A stretch of DNA of 8,721 nt from Acidobacteriota bacterium (GTDB lineage Bacteria; Acidobacteriota; Terriglobia; UBA7540). The translations under genes and the position numbers were made by a program. Each line of letters starts with the position of its first letter. Position 1 is the first letter of the stretch. Shown in pieces: positions 1 to 6,102 of this stretch. The stretch spans positions 1 to 8,721 of the forward strand of contig JAKAWO010000119.1 of assembly GCA_021827255.1 (NCBI GenBank), given 5' to 3'. The notes under the pieces are model-generated. The model did not search any database. It saw only the letters and a list, made by a program, of their open reading frames with translations, and had not been told where the DNA came from.

Positions 1-40
1 CATTTTTGGCGCGCTGATCGCCTGGAGGCACGGTGGCTAA
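1..40 (+). CDS. C-terminal end of an upstream gene, probable membrane protein (partial)
   Basis: The frame beginning at base 2 reads IFGALIAWRHGG and then TAA at 38-40. A hydrophobic stretch closed by a short basic tail is what the end of a last membrane helix looks like. The stop lies 8 nt inside the next gene, whose GTG is at 33, and the next gene's Shine-Dalgarno sequence lies within these codons. Such an overlap is common within operons. Only twelve codons are visible, so the call rests on hydrophobicity and gene packing, and the product cannot be named. It could also be a chance open frame. Confidence 0.4.
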   Translation, partial: IFGALIAWRHGG

Positions 41-422
41 GACTCGCCCGTTTGCGCGCAGCCCGCGCGAAGAAGTTCTCGAAGTGGTCTCCGCTACCGC
101 GGCGCCGGAGACGGCGCGGGCAGCCCGCGCCGCTCGGCTCGACCGCTTGATCCATGAGCGCATGCGCCTTGGCATTGTCAGCGCCCTCGCTGTCAATTCG
201 GCGCTCTCCTTCAACGAGCTCAAAAAGCTGCTTCGCACGACCGACGGCAACTTGAGCGTCCATGCCCGCAAGCTCGAGGACGCTCAGTACATCGCTTGCA
301 CCAAATCGTTCGATGGGCGGTTGCCCAAGACCGAATTTCGCCTCACCGCGCAGGGCCGGCGAGCGTTCGAGAATTATCTCAGCCACATGGAAGCGCTAAT
401 TCACGCAACCCGCGACCGCTGA
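33..422 (+). CDS. Winged-helix transcriptional regulator (HTH_34 / MarR-like fold)
   Basis: A 129-residue probable DNA-binding repressor or activator, cytoplasmic, ligand unknown. A helix-rich block from about residue 36 (RLDRLIHERMRLGIVSAL) leads into a helix-turn-helix (SFNELKKLL, then TTDGNLSVHARKLEDAQY at 69-86, the likely recognition helix). A wing follows at about 87-105 (IACTKSFDGRLPKTEFRLT), and the C-terminal helix at 106-126 probably serves in dimerisation. This layout matches the short 'winged helix DNA-binding domain' regulators (PF13601 type). The start is GTG at 33, with GGAGG at 24-28. Residues 1-35 are Ala/Arg-rich and probably disordered, longer than I would expect for this family. 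The next gene follows 30 nt downstream. The regulator may control its own operon, but no operator can be pointed to inside the window because the operon appears to start upstream. Confidence 0.85.
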   Translation: MAKTRPFARSPREEVLEVVSATAAPETARAARAARLDRLIHERMRLGIVSALAVNSALSFNELKKLLRTTDGNLSVHARKLEDAQYIACTKSFDGRLPKTEFRLTAQGRRAFENYLSHMEALIHATRDR

Positions 423-452
423 TGCGGGAAGATTTTTTTGAGGACAGACTTT

Positions 453-881
453 ATGGCACAAAGTGCCCGAGCGCCGGCCCTGGACGAAAAACCTTCCCGG
501 CTGGGGCTCCAGGTGACGGCGGCGGCCGGGTGGCTGATGCTTTTGCCGGCTACGGCTTTTCTGGCGGCCGCGGCGCTGCGCCTGCTCCAGCCGCGCCGGT
601 TTCAGCCGGCCCACACGGCCTGGATCATCTCCGAATGGGCAGCGTCTCATCTCTCTCACCTCGCCGCAGCGGGGGTGTTCCTCGGGCTTCCTGGTATGGT
701 TTTGATCGTTGGCGGCGGCTCGCTTTGGGTCGAGTGGGCGAGGGATCAAGCCTTGCGGCAGGATGCGGCCAATGCGGTTGCCATTCTGCGGCAACAGCTT
801 GGGGCCTTTTGCCTGGCGGCAGCCGTTCTGCTGGCTGGAGGGATTCTCACGGTGGTGATAACTCACCTCATCGTGGGCTGA
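453..881 (+). CDS. Small integral membrane protein of unknown function (142 aa)
   Basis: I do not recognise a family. The ATG at 453 is preferred over an in-frame TTG at 438 because GAGG at 440-443 sits 9 nt upstream of it. The protein has a short polar N-terminus and three hydrophobic segments at about residues 19-45, 69-93 and 116-141. Between the second and third is a charged amphipathic stretch (WVEWARDQALRQDAANAVAILRQQ, about 92-115, split here only by description) that may lie along the membrane surface or form a coiled coil. There is no signal peptide cleavage site and no catalytic motif. It begins 30 nt after the regulator gene and precedes the cis-prenyltransferase by 75 nt, so it is probably in the same transcript. 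Confidence 0.7.
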   Translation: MAQSARAPALDEKPSRLGLQVTAAAGWLMLLPATAFLAAAALRLLQPRRFQPAHTAWIISEWAASHLSHLAAAGVFLGLPGMVLIVGGGSLWVEWARDQALRQDAANAVAILRQQLGAFCLAAAVLLAGGILTVVITHLIVG

Positions 882-956
882 GGCTCTCGTAGAACCAGCG
901 CGCAAGCCGGCTCGCGGTCTGGCTGTCCGCCGTCATGTGCCGGAGGTTGTCCGATC

Positions 957-1679
957 ATGCAAAGCCCTATTCCACCTTGTCGCAACGGCCTTCACGCGGC
1001 CATCATTATGGATGGCAGTGGGCGCTGGGCTCAGGCCCGCGGCCTTCCCCGCACCGAGGGTCACCGCGCCGGAGTGTCCGCCGTTCGCCGCGTCATCCGG
1101 GCGGCGCCCGATTGCGGCATCGGCGCACTGACCCTCCACGCCTTTTCTTCCGACAACTGGCAGCGGCCCGAAGCCGAAGTCCGCTCCCTGCTCCGAATCT
1201 TTACCGCCTTCCTGCGCCATGAGCCGCCGGCGTGGCGCGCCGCTGGCATTCGGATGAGCGTTTTCGGCCGCCGCGACCGCCTGCCGCAGGATCTTCTCAG
1301 CGCCATCGCCGCCGCCGAGGCTGCAACCGCCGACGGCGACCGCCTCCATTTGCGCCTGGCGATTGATTACTCCTCTCGGGAGGCAATTCTCCGGGCCGCG
1401 CAGGAGCTGAACGGCGGCCGCGGCCAGAGCGAATTTTCCCGGCGCCGCGCCGCGGCCGCAGGCGATCGCGAAGAATCGCCGGACGTTGATCTCCTGATTC
1501 GCACCGGGGGCGAACTGCGCCTTTCTGACTTCATGCTTTGGGAGTGCGCCTACGCCGAGCTTTGCTTCACGCCTCGCCTTTGGCCCGACTTCACCGCCGA
1601 AGACCTGAAGGCCGCTATCCAAGACTTCCACGCCCGCGACCGCCGCTTCGGCCGGATTCCGGAAAGCGTCGCCGTGTGA
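957..1679 (+). CDS. uppS: Undecaprenyl-diphosphate-synthase-family cis-prenyltransferase (divergent form)
   Basis: Family role: adds isopentenyl units in cis to farnesyl diphosphate, making the polyprenyl diphosphate precursor of the lipid carrier for cell-wall and other glycans; acts at the inner face of the membrane. At 240 residues it is near the usual length (E. coli UppS is 253). Region I is HAAIIMDGSGRWA (13-25) with the catalytic Asp19. His36, FSSDNW (63-68) and Arg70 match the diphosphate-binding and catalytic region. DLLIRTGGELRLSDF and LWPDF near the C-terminus hold the conserved Arg and Glu that bind isopentenyl diphosphate and Mg2+. Departures from the E. coli enzyme: Ser21 in place of the near-invariant Asn of DGNGRW, DYSSR in place of NYGGR, and Asp for Asn in RISNF. 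The ATG at 957 has GGAGG at 942-946. It is not beside dxr, cdsA or rseP, so it may be a second paralogue with another chain length. The gene symbol denotes the family. Confidence 0.9.
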   Translation: MQSPIPPCRNGLHAAIIMDGSGRWAQARGLPRTEGHRAGVSAVRRVIRAAPDCGIGALTLHAFSSDNWQRPEAEVRSLLRIFTAFLRHEPPAWRAAGIRMSVFGRRDRLPQDLLSAIAAAEAATADGDRLHLRLAIDYSSREAILRAAQELNGGRGQSEFSRRRAAAAGDREESPDVDLLIRTGGELRLSDFMLWECAYAELCFTPRLWPDFTAEDLKAAIQDFHARDRRFGRIPESVAV

Positions 1680-1717
1680 GTCTTTATCCCGCCGGAGATT
1701 CGCATGAGGAGCTTTCA

Positions 1718-1966
1718 ATGCGGAAGAGAACGACAAACAACCTGCTGCTCCGCCACCTGTTCCGGCAGATCGCGGTCGCCGGGAATGCTCTCTACTTTCT
1801 TTGGATCTTATACAACGGCATGGCTTCAGGGTTCGCTGCCAGGGGCGTTCGGCTGGTGTCTTACATCGGCATTCTTGCCTTGCTGATTTTCAATATCGTT
1901 CTCCTCATCTCCTATCGAGCGCGCGGACCCGCCTTGCCGCCCTCGAGGCCAGGAGGTCAAACGTGA
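1718..1966 (+). CDS. Small membrane protein, two predicted helices (82 aa)
   Basis: Not recognised. The open frame extends upstream into the prenyltransferase gene, but the ATG at 1718 with GAGGAG at 1706-1711 is the convincing start. The basic N-terminus (MRKRTTNN) is followed by hydrophobic segments at about residues 17-36 and 46-67 and a Pro/Gly-rich polar tail. The positive N-terminus and the RAR after the second helix suggest a hairpin with both ends in the cytoplasm. It starts 38 nt after the prenyltransferase stop and overlaps the next gene by 4 nt, so the three are probably co-transcribed. No enzymatic motif is visible. A structural or accessory membrane role is only a guess. Confidence 0.7.
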   Translation: MRKRTTNNLLLRHLFRQIAVAGNALYFLWILYNGMASGFAARGVRLVSYIGILALLIFNIVLLISYRARGPALPPSRPGGQT

Positions 1967-2193
1967 GCCGCCGATGGTTCAAGCAGTGGGGCTGGAGTTA
2001 CCTCCCCGTTTCGACCTGGGGCTGGCTAGCGGTCATTCTGACGGCGGCGTTTTGCATGAACACATTTGTCGCCGTCGATCGCCATTCGCATTCGGTCAGC
2101 GACACGTTGTATGGAGTCTTTCCGTATTGGGTTCCGGCGCTCGGAATCCTCCATTGGGTCGCCGGCAAGATGTCGAACGCCGGAACGCGATAA
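1963..2193 (+). CDS. Small membrane protein, GTG start, coupled to the preceding gene (76 aa)
   Basis: Not recognised. The start GTG at 1963 overlaps the TGA of the 82-residue gene (GTGA), and a full AGGAGGT lies at 1951-1957, so the start is well supported although an open frame continues upstream. The tryptophan-rich N-terminus (MSRRWFKQWGWSYLPVSTWGW) is followed by a hydrophobic helix at about 21-38. A polar turn comes next (DRHSHSVSDTLYG, 39-51), then a second, weaker aromatic hydrophobic segment at about 52-68. The conserved look of the polar turn suggests a real protein family and not a chance frame. It ends at TAA 2191-2193, convergent with the rhomboid gene 69 nt away, and is the last gene of the left-hand operon. 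Confidence 0.72.
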   Translation: MSRRWFKQWGWSYLPVSTWGWLAVILTAAFCMNTFVAVDRHSHSVSDTLYGVFPYWVPALGILHWVAGKMSNAGTR

Positions 2194-2208
2194 AGCGCTC
2201 CACACGGC

Positions 2209-2228
2209 TCATGGCGCTTCGGCCATGA
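2209..2228. terminator. Hairpin between convergent genes (weak terminator candidate)
   Basis: TCATGGC (2209-2215) and GCCATGA (2222-2228) form a perfect 7-bp stem around the 6-nt loop GCTTCG. It lies 16 nt after the stop of the 76-residue gene and 35 nt beyond the rhomboid stop on the other strand, a suitable place for a shared terminator. There is no T-run on either side, so it is not a standard intrinsic terminator. Confidence 0.3.
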
Positions 2229-2262
2229 CGGACCAAAGGCCCGCCTCACCGCTGCCCGCTGT

Positions 2263-3012
2263 TCAGTTTACCCATTTGCTGGGGTGGTCTTCGGATTCAT
2301 GCCGATGCTTGTAAACTTCAAACCTCTTCCGCAAGTGCGCCCGTCGCCATCCCTGGTAGCGAGATTGCGCGCGGTGCTGAAAATCGCCGCCCCGCAAGTA
2401 GAGGTAGCCCACCAGCATTCCACCCAGGTGCGCCAGGTGGGCGATGCCGGAGCCTGGCGAGCCCAGTTCGCTCAAGAATTCTATTACTCCAACGCCGAGC
2501 ACAAACCATTTGGCCTTCACCGGAACGACAAACCACAGGAAGATGGGCCGGTCCGGCCAGATCAAACCAAAGGCGAGCAGGATGCCGAAGATTGCTCCCG
2601 AGTTCCCGATCACGGGAACGGGCGACGTCGGCTGAACCAGCACGTCAAACACCGCCGCGCCCACGCCCGTCAGAAAGAAATAGAAAAGGAACTTCGGCCC
2701 GCCCCACAGCCGCTCGAGATCGGACCCGAACATCCACAGCGCGAAAAGATTGAAGAGAATGTGGAAGTATCCGTCGTGCAGAAACAGATACGTGAAGAGC
2801 TGCCAGAGAAACAGGTGATGCGTGACCTCGTAAGGCGTCAGGCCGCCGTAAGCGACCGGGTAGAGCCAGCAGTAAAGCCGCAACACGTCAATCGAAAGAT
2901 GGCCGAGGACGTAGGTAAGCACAAAGACGCCGGCCGTGGCCGCCATGAGCTTTTTCAGCACGGGCGTCAGCGGCGGGAAAAACGACATGTAGGATTCGGT
3001 ATAGCGGCTCAT
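2263..3012 (-). CDS. Rhomboid family intramembrane serine protease
   Basis: Cleaves membrane-spanning substrates within the bilayer; the substrate here is unknown. At 249 residues it has the basic six-helix rhomboid core. His84 and Asn88 in FHILFNLF are the conserved HxxxN oxyanion-stabilising pair of the second helix. Ser138 in GNSGAIFG is the nucleophile, and His195 in AHLGGMLVG is the base of the dyad. The second His of AHLAH aligns with GlpG His254. The long loop between the first two helices (about 43-66) and the WMFG / LERLWG stretch after the second helix are typical of the family. The C-terminus from about residue 208 is a basic, hydrophilic cytoplasmic tail. The start at 3012 is chosen because the N-terminal RYTESYMSFFP resembles that of bacterial relatives, although the Shine-Dalgarno sequence is weak and Met9 is an alternative. 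It lies downstream of the OPT transporter on the same strand with a 133-nt gap. Confidence 0.93.
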   Translation of the reverse strand: MSRYTESYMSFFPPLTPVLKKLMAATAGVFVLTYVLGHLSIDVLRLYCWLYPVAYGGLTPYEVTHHLFLWQLFTYLFLHDGYFHILFNLFALWMFGSDLERLWGGPKFLFYFFLTGVGAAVFDVLVQPTSPVPVIGNSGAIFGILLAFGLIWPDRPIFLWFVVPVKAKWFVLGVGVIEFLSELGSPGSGIAHLAHLGGMLVGYLYLRGGDFQHRAQSRYQGWRRAHLRKRFEVYKHRHESEDHPSKWVN

Positions 3013-3024
3013 CTCTATAAGCGT

Positions 3025-3030
3025 ATCATA
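3025..3030 (-). promoter_or_regulatory. Possible -10 element upstream of the rhomboid gene
   Basis: TATGAT on the minus strand ends 12 nt before the rhomboid ATG, one mismatch from TATAAT. No convincing -35 hexamer lies 16-18 nt further up. If used, the transcript would have an almost absent leader, in keeping with the lack of a clear Shine-Dalgarno sequence. Confidence 0.22.
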
Positions 3031-3141
3031 ACCACCGCAAACCGCGGCGGATCGTCAGGCGCGAGGGGCGGCTTTCAGCCTTAGACGTCGCCCGTGCGGC
3101 CAGCCTTTGCTGAGAGCTGACGGCTTCCCTACGGCCCGTCC

Positions 3142-3158
3142 CTTTTCACTCATCACTT
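3142..3158. repeat. Short shared sequence at a gene end, copy 1
   Basis: CTTTTCACTCATCACTT at the 3' end of the OPT gene supplies its stop codon. It matches 15 of 17 bases of a second copy at 5351-5367, at the 3' end of the YqeY-domain gene. Read on the minus strand both give AAGTGATGAG followed by an A-rich run, so the stop is TGA in a TGATGAG context. See the matching finding. Confidence 0.5.
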
Positions 3159-5281
3159 GCCACTGTTTTCTTGCTTCGGCCGATGGCGAACAGCAGGGCG
3201 GCGAGCGCGAAGAAGATCACCATCGCGGCGAGGTTGCTTTGCGCGAAGTGCGGGAACCACCGCGGCCCGATGTCGTACACGCGTTCTTTCTTGAAGCCTA
3301 CCACAACCGCGAGCGCCAGTCCCCCGAGCGAGCCGCCGGCGATGAGGCCAGAACTGAACAAGGCTCCGCTTCCCGTTTCGGATTCCTCTCCGCCGCTTCG
3401 CGCCGTTCTTTCCACCAGCCACTTGACCACCCCGCCGGCGAAAATGGGCGCGGTGGTCGAAATCGGAAGATAGGAGCCGACCGCGAACGCCAGTGACCGG
3501 ACGCCGCACAATTCCAGCACGATGACGATGAACGCGCCAAACAACACCAGCGTCCACGGCAGTTTGCGCGTCAGTATCCCGTTGATCACCACGCTCATCA
3601 GGGTTGCTTGCGGCGCCGGGTAATCGGTCGAGCCGATGCCGGGAATTTCCTGGAAATCAATCGCGCGGGCCGAGGGGTCGTAGTAATAGAGGCCGTCCGG
3701 CACGGTCCTCGATCCAATAACGCTCAAGGCTTCGTAGCTTTGTCCGTGATACACCACGCTCCCGCGCGGCTTCATGGCGGCAGTGATGGCCACATCCGTG
3801 ATGTGCAGCGGCTTAACGCGCGTGTCGCTCTTATTCAGCAGTTGGAGCGTCAGGCCGACGGCAAATACCGAGGTGATGACTCCCACCGCATAGCCGAGTT
3901 CCTGTTTGCTGGGCGTCGCGCCGACCAGGAATCCGGTTTTCAAGTCCTGCGTGGTGGCGCCGCCGCTCGCCCCGCCAATGCACACCACCGCCCCCACGCT
4001 CAGCGCAATCGCCGAATACTCGCCGCCCGTCCAGCCGAGCAACAAGAAGATCAGGCAGGTGCCCATCAGCGTGGCAATCGTCATGCCCGAAACCGGATTT
4101 GACGAGCTGCCAATCAGCCCCACGATGCGCGCCGAAACCGTGGCGAAAAAAAAACCGAACAGCACCATCAAAAGCGCCGCGACAAAGTTCCCGTGCGAGC
4201 CCGGATTGACGCGGAAGGCCAGGAGCGCCCACACCGCCACCACCACCAACACCGCCCCGCCCGCAATCATGGGCAGCGGCAGATCGCGCGCCGTGCGCTC
4301 GATCTCGCGCGCTGCCGCGCCCAGCTTGCTCTCGCGAAGCTGGCGGAACGTCGCCTGGAACGATCCAATAATGGTCGGCATCGTCCGCGCCAGGGTGATG
4401 ACGCCGGCCATGGTCACCGCGCCCGCGCCGATGTAACGGATGTAACTCGCCCAGATCGCGTCCGGCGACATGGCCGCGATGGGCTCGGTGCCGGGGTAAA
4501 CCGGCAGCGGCAAGTTCGCACCGAAGAACTTGATGACCGGAATGAGCACCAGCCAGGAGAGCACGCCGCCCGCGAACATGATACCGGCCACGCGCGTGCC
4601 GATGATGTAGCCGACGCCGAGGTATTCCGGCGTGATCTCACCCGCCAGCGTCGCTCCCGGATACCACGCCGGCCGCCACGTCGGAATGGCCTTCCAAAAC
4701 CCCAGCCCGCCCGTTTCACCCATCAGAAACTTGTACGCCATGCCCAGCCCCGCGCCCCCGAACACCTTGCCCGCCTGGATGCCACCTCGTTCTCCAGTGA
4801 TCAAAACATCCGCGCAGGCTTTGCCTTCTGGATAGACCAGATTGCCGTGCTCCTTGACCACCAGCGCATTCCGCAGCGGCACCACGAAAAGCACTCCCAA
4901 CAACCCTCCCGCCAGCGCCAGCGGGAAGATCCGCGAGTAATCGAGCGTGTAGCCGAGAAAAATCAAAGCGGGCAACGTGAAGACTGTGCCGGCGGCGATG
5001 GATTCCCCCGCCGAGCCGACCGTCTGCACGATGTTGTTTTCGAGGATGGTGGAGCGGCCCAGCCATTTGAAGATGCTGATCGAAAGCACCGCGATCGGAA
5101 TTGAGGCGCTCACCGTCAGCCCGGCTCTCAGCGCCAGATAAACCGACACCGCCCCAAACACGATGCCTAGCAGCGCTCCGAGCACAACCGCCCGCAGCGT
5201 GAATTCAGGAAGGACGACTTCGGAGGGAATGAACGGGCGAAACGCCGTCTCCGGGCCGGGCTTTCGGGTTTCAGTCGCCAT
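3146..5281 (-). CDS. OPT family oligopeptide/metal-chelate transporter
   Basis: A polytopic inner-membrane carrier of the oligopeptide transporter superfamily, whose members move peptides or metal-chelate complexes, probably with protons; the substrate cannot be told from sequence. At 711 residues it is near the usual bacterial length or slightly above. Family landmarks in order are YLALRAGLTVSASIP (48-62), NNIVQTVGSAGESIAAGT (82-99), YPEGKACADVL (150-160), GLIGSSSNPVSGMT (388-401), GGASGGATTQDLKTGFLVG (436-454), PAPQATLMS (555-563) and LAFAVGSYLPISTTAP (597-612). Between the membrane segment ending near 482 and the PAPQATLM motif is a hydrophilic insertion of about 70 residues (roughly 484-554) that reads like a small beta-rich extramembrane domain. 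ATG 5281 is preceded by a weak GGTGG. It follows the YqeY-domain gene after 80 nt and may share its transcript. Confidence 0.92.
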   Translation of the reverse strand: MATETRKPGPETAFRPFIPSEVVLPEFTLRAVVLGALLGIVFGAVSVYLALRAGLTVSASIPIAVLSISIFKWLGRSTILENNIVQTVGSAGESIAAGTVFTLPALIFLGYTLDYSRIFPLALAGGLLGVLFVVPLRNALVVKEHGNLVYPEGKACADVLITGERGGIQAGKVFGGAGLGMAYKFLMGETGGLGFWKAIPTWRPAWYPGATLAGEITPEYLGVGYIIGTRVAGIMFAGGVLSWLVLIPVIKFFGANLPLPVYPGTEPIAAMSPDAIWASYIRYIGAGAVTMAGVITLARTMPTIIGSFQATFRQLRESKLGAAAREIERTARDLPLPMIAGGAVLVVVAVWALLAFRVNPGSHGNFVAALLMVLFGFFFATVSARIVGLIGSSSNPVSGMTIATLMGTCLIFLLLGWTGGEYSAIALSVGAVVCIGGASGGATTQDLKTGFLVGATPSKQELGYAVGVITSVFAVGLTLQLLNKSDTRVKPLHITDVAITAAMKPRGSVVYHGQSYEALSVIGSRTVPDGLYYYDPSARAIDFQEIPGIGSTDYPAPQATLMSVVINGILTRKLPWTLVLFGAFIVIVLELCGVRSLAFAVGSYLPISTTAPIFAGGVVKWLVERTARSGGEESETGSGALFSSGLIAGGSLGGLALAVVVGFKKERVYDIGPRWFPHFAQSNLAAMVIFFALAALLFAIGRSKKTVASDE

Positions 5282-5350
5282 AATCGGCGTCCACCGCCTG
5301 ATGTCCGGTCACACGCCCCAAGCGCGGACCGCGGCTTCAAAGGTCGGCGG

Positions 5351-5367
5351 CTTTTTGCTCATCACTT
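5351..5367. repeat. Short shared sequence at a gene end, copy 2
   Basis: CTTTTTGCTCATCACTT covers the stop codon of the YqeY-domain gene and the first bases of the spacer. It differs from the copy at 3142-3158 at only two adjacent positions. Confidence 0.5.
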
Positions 5368-5811
5368 TCCGAGTTTCGCTCGCGCCATTTCGCTGACGCG
5401 CTTGCCATCGGCATTTTTGCCCGCCAGCTTGGCCATCGCCGCTTTCATCACCCTGCCCAGGTCTTTCGGGCCGGCCCCGCCGGTTTCCGCGATGGCCGCC
5501 GTCACCGCCGATTCAATCTCCTTGTCGCTCGCCGCCGACGGAAGATAAGTCTCCAGGATTTTGATTTCCGCTTCTTCCTTGGTGGCCAGATCTTCGCGTC
5601 CGCCCTTGCGGAACTGCTCCACCGATTCGCGCCGCTGTTTGACCAACGTGCGCAGAACCGCGTGCGCCTGGGGATCGTCGAGCGCATGGCCCGCTTCGAT
5701 TTGCCGGTTCTTGAGCGCCGCCTTCATCATGCGCAGCACCGAAAGCCTGAGCTCGTCGCGCGCTTTCATCGCCGCGATAATCGCTTTGTCCACCTGTTCC
5801 ACAAGCGTCAT
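5362..5811 (-). CDS. yqeY: GatB/YqeY domain-containing protein
   Basis: A 149-residue soluble cytoplasmic protein, the normal length for the stand-alone YqeY family. YqeY is related to the C-terminal tRNA-binding region of GatB, a subunit of the tRNA-dependent amidotransferase. The exact role of the free-standing protein is unsettled, with a link to tRNA or translation presumed. Landmarks are LRLSVLRMMKAALKNRQIE (21-39) in the N-terminal helical domain, EEAEIKILETYLP (78-90) at the linker, and GPKDLGRVMKAAMAKLAGK with DGKRVSEMARAKL in the C-terminal domain. ATG 5811 has AGAGG about 10 nt upstream. It is the first gene of the minus-strand group, followed after 80 nt by the OPT transporter. There is no sign of truncation. 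Confidence 0.93.
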   Translation of the reverse strand: MTLVEQVDKAIIAAMKARDELRLSVLRMMKAALKNRQIEAGHALDDPQAHAVLRTLVKQRRESVEQFRKGGREDLATKEEAEIKILETYLPSAASDKEIESAVTAAIAETGGAGPKDLGRVMKAAMAKLAGKNADGKRVSEMARAKLGK

Positions 5812-5847
5812 AGAATAATAACCTCTCGAAATTTCCCCGCCGACTAT

Positions 5848-5853
5848 ATCATA
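5848..5853 (-). promoter_or_regulatory. Possible -10 element for the YqeY-domain gene
   Basis: TATGAT on the minus strand lies 36 nt before the start codon, leaving room for a leader that contains the ribosome-binding site. The surrounding bases are locally AT-rich in an otherwise GC-rich window. There is no good -35 hexamer at the expected distance; that position is instead occupied by the palindrome at 5873-5886. Confidence 0.3.
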
Positions 5854-5872
5854 AAGAACTTGGTCGCGGGTT

Positions 5873-5886
5873 GGGTCTGGAGACCC
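5873..5886. promoter_or_regulatory. Palindrome, possible operator
   Basis: GGGTCT and AGACCC form a perfect 6-bp inverted repeat around a 2-nt centre. It lies 19-32 nt upstream of the candidate -10 of the YqeY-domain gene, where a repressor or an activator could act. It stands in the 291-nt divergent spacer (5812-6102), in which I see no other gene, tRNA or terminator. A chance palindrome of this size is quite possible. Confidence 0.25.
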
Positions 5887-6102
5887 TGCGCGGCATGCGG
5901 AAGCCAGGCGTCATCATCCCCAATGGAGGGCCGAGACACCTTGGTTTTCCGTAACGATTCCTGCGAATAAGGAGCCGCAGTTTCGCCAGGTCCAGCTCGC
6001 GATTTGAGTGGCCATGCCTCGGCCGGGCCGCTCATCGTTCACTGGACCACTCTTCCACTGACTGCGCCGTGCTGGCTTGAACGGCGGAGAGGGGGGATTG
6101 CA

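Noticed and set aside
296..905. Overlapping frames across the regulator and the 142-residue membrane protein (198 codons plus, 169 codons minus)
   Set aside because: Both are Arg/Gly/Pro-rich with no domain; the chosen genes have proper ribosome-binding sites and sensible protein features.
933..1736. Long minus-strand open frame (267 codons) opposite the cis-prenyltransferase
   Set aside because: The plus-strand frame holds all family motifs. The opposite frame is a GC-rich shadow with low-complexity composition.
2284..3084. 266-codon plus-strand open frame over the rhomboid gene
   Set aside because: Its translation is a string of charged residues and His/Arg/Gln, the mirror of a hydrophobic protein; the rhomboid catalytic residues on the other strand settle it.
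3055..3153. 32-codon minus-strand frame starting at the OPT stop (ATGAGTGA overlap)
   Set aside because: The overlap looks like coupling, but the basic low-complexity peptide resembles nothing known and no independent ribosome-binding site is visible. The overlap is explained by the shared 17-nt sequence.
4193..5104. 303-codon plus-strand open frame over the OPT gene
   Set aside because: Arg/His-rich antisense shadow of a membrane protein; the minus strand carries the conserved OPT motifs throughout.
5662..6035. Open frames on both strands in the yqeY / 132-residue spacer
   Set aside because: They lack ribosome-binding sites, mostly overlap real genes, and show no recognisable protein; treated as non-coding spacer.
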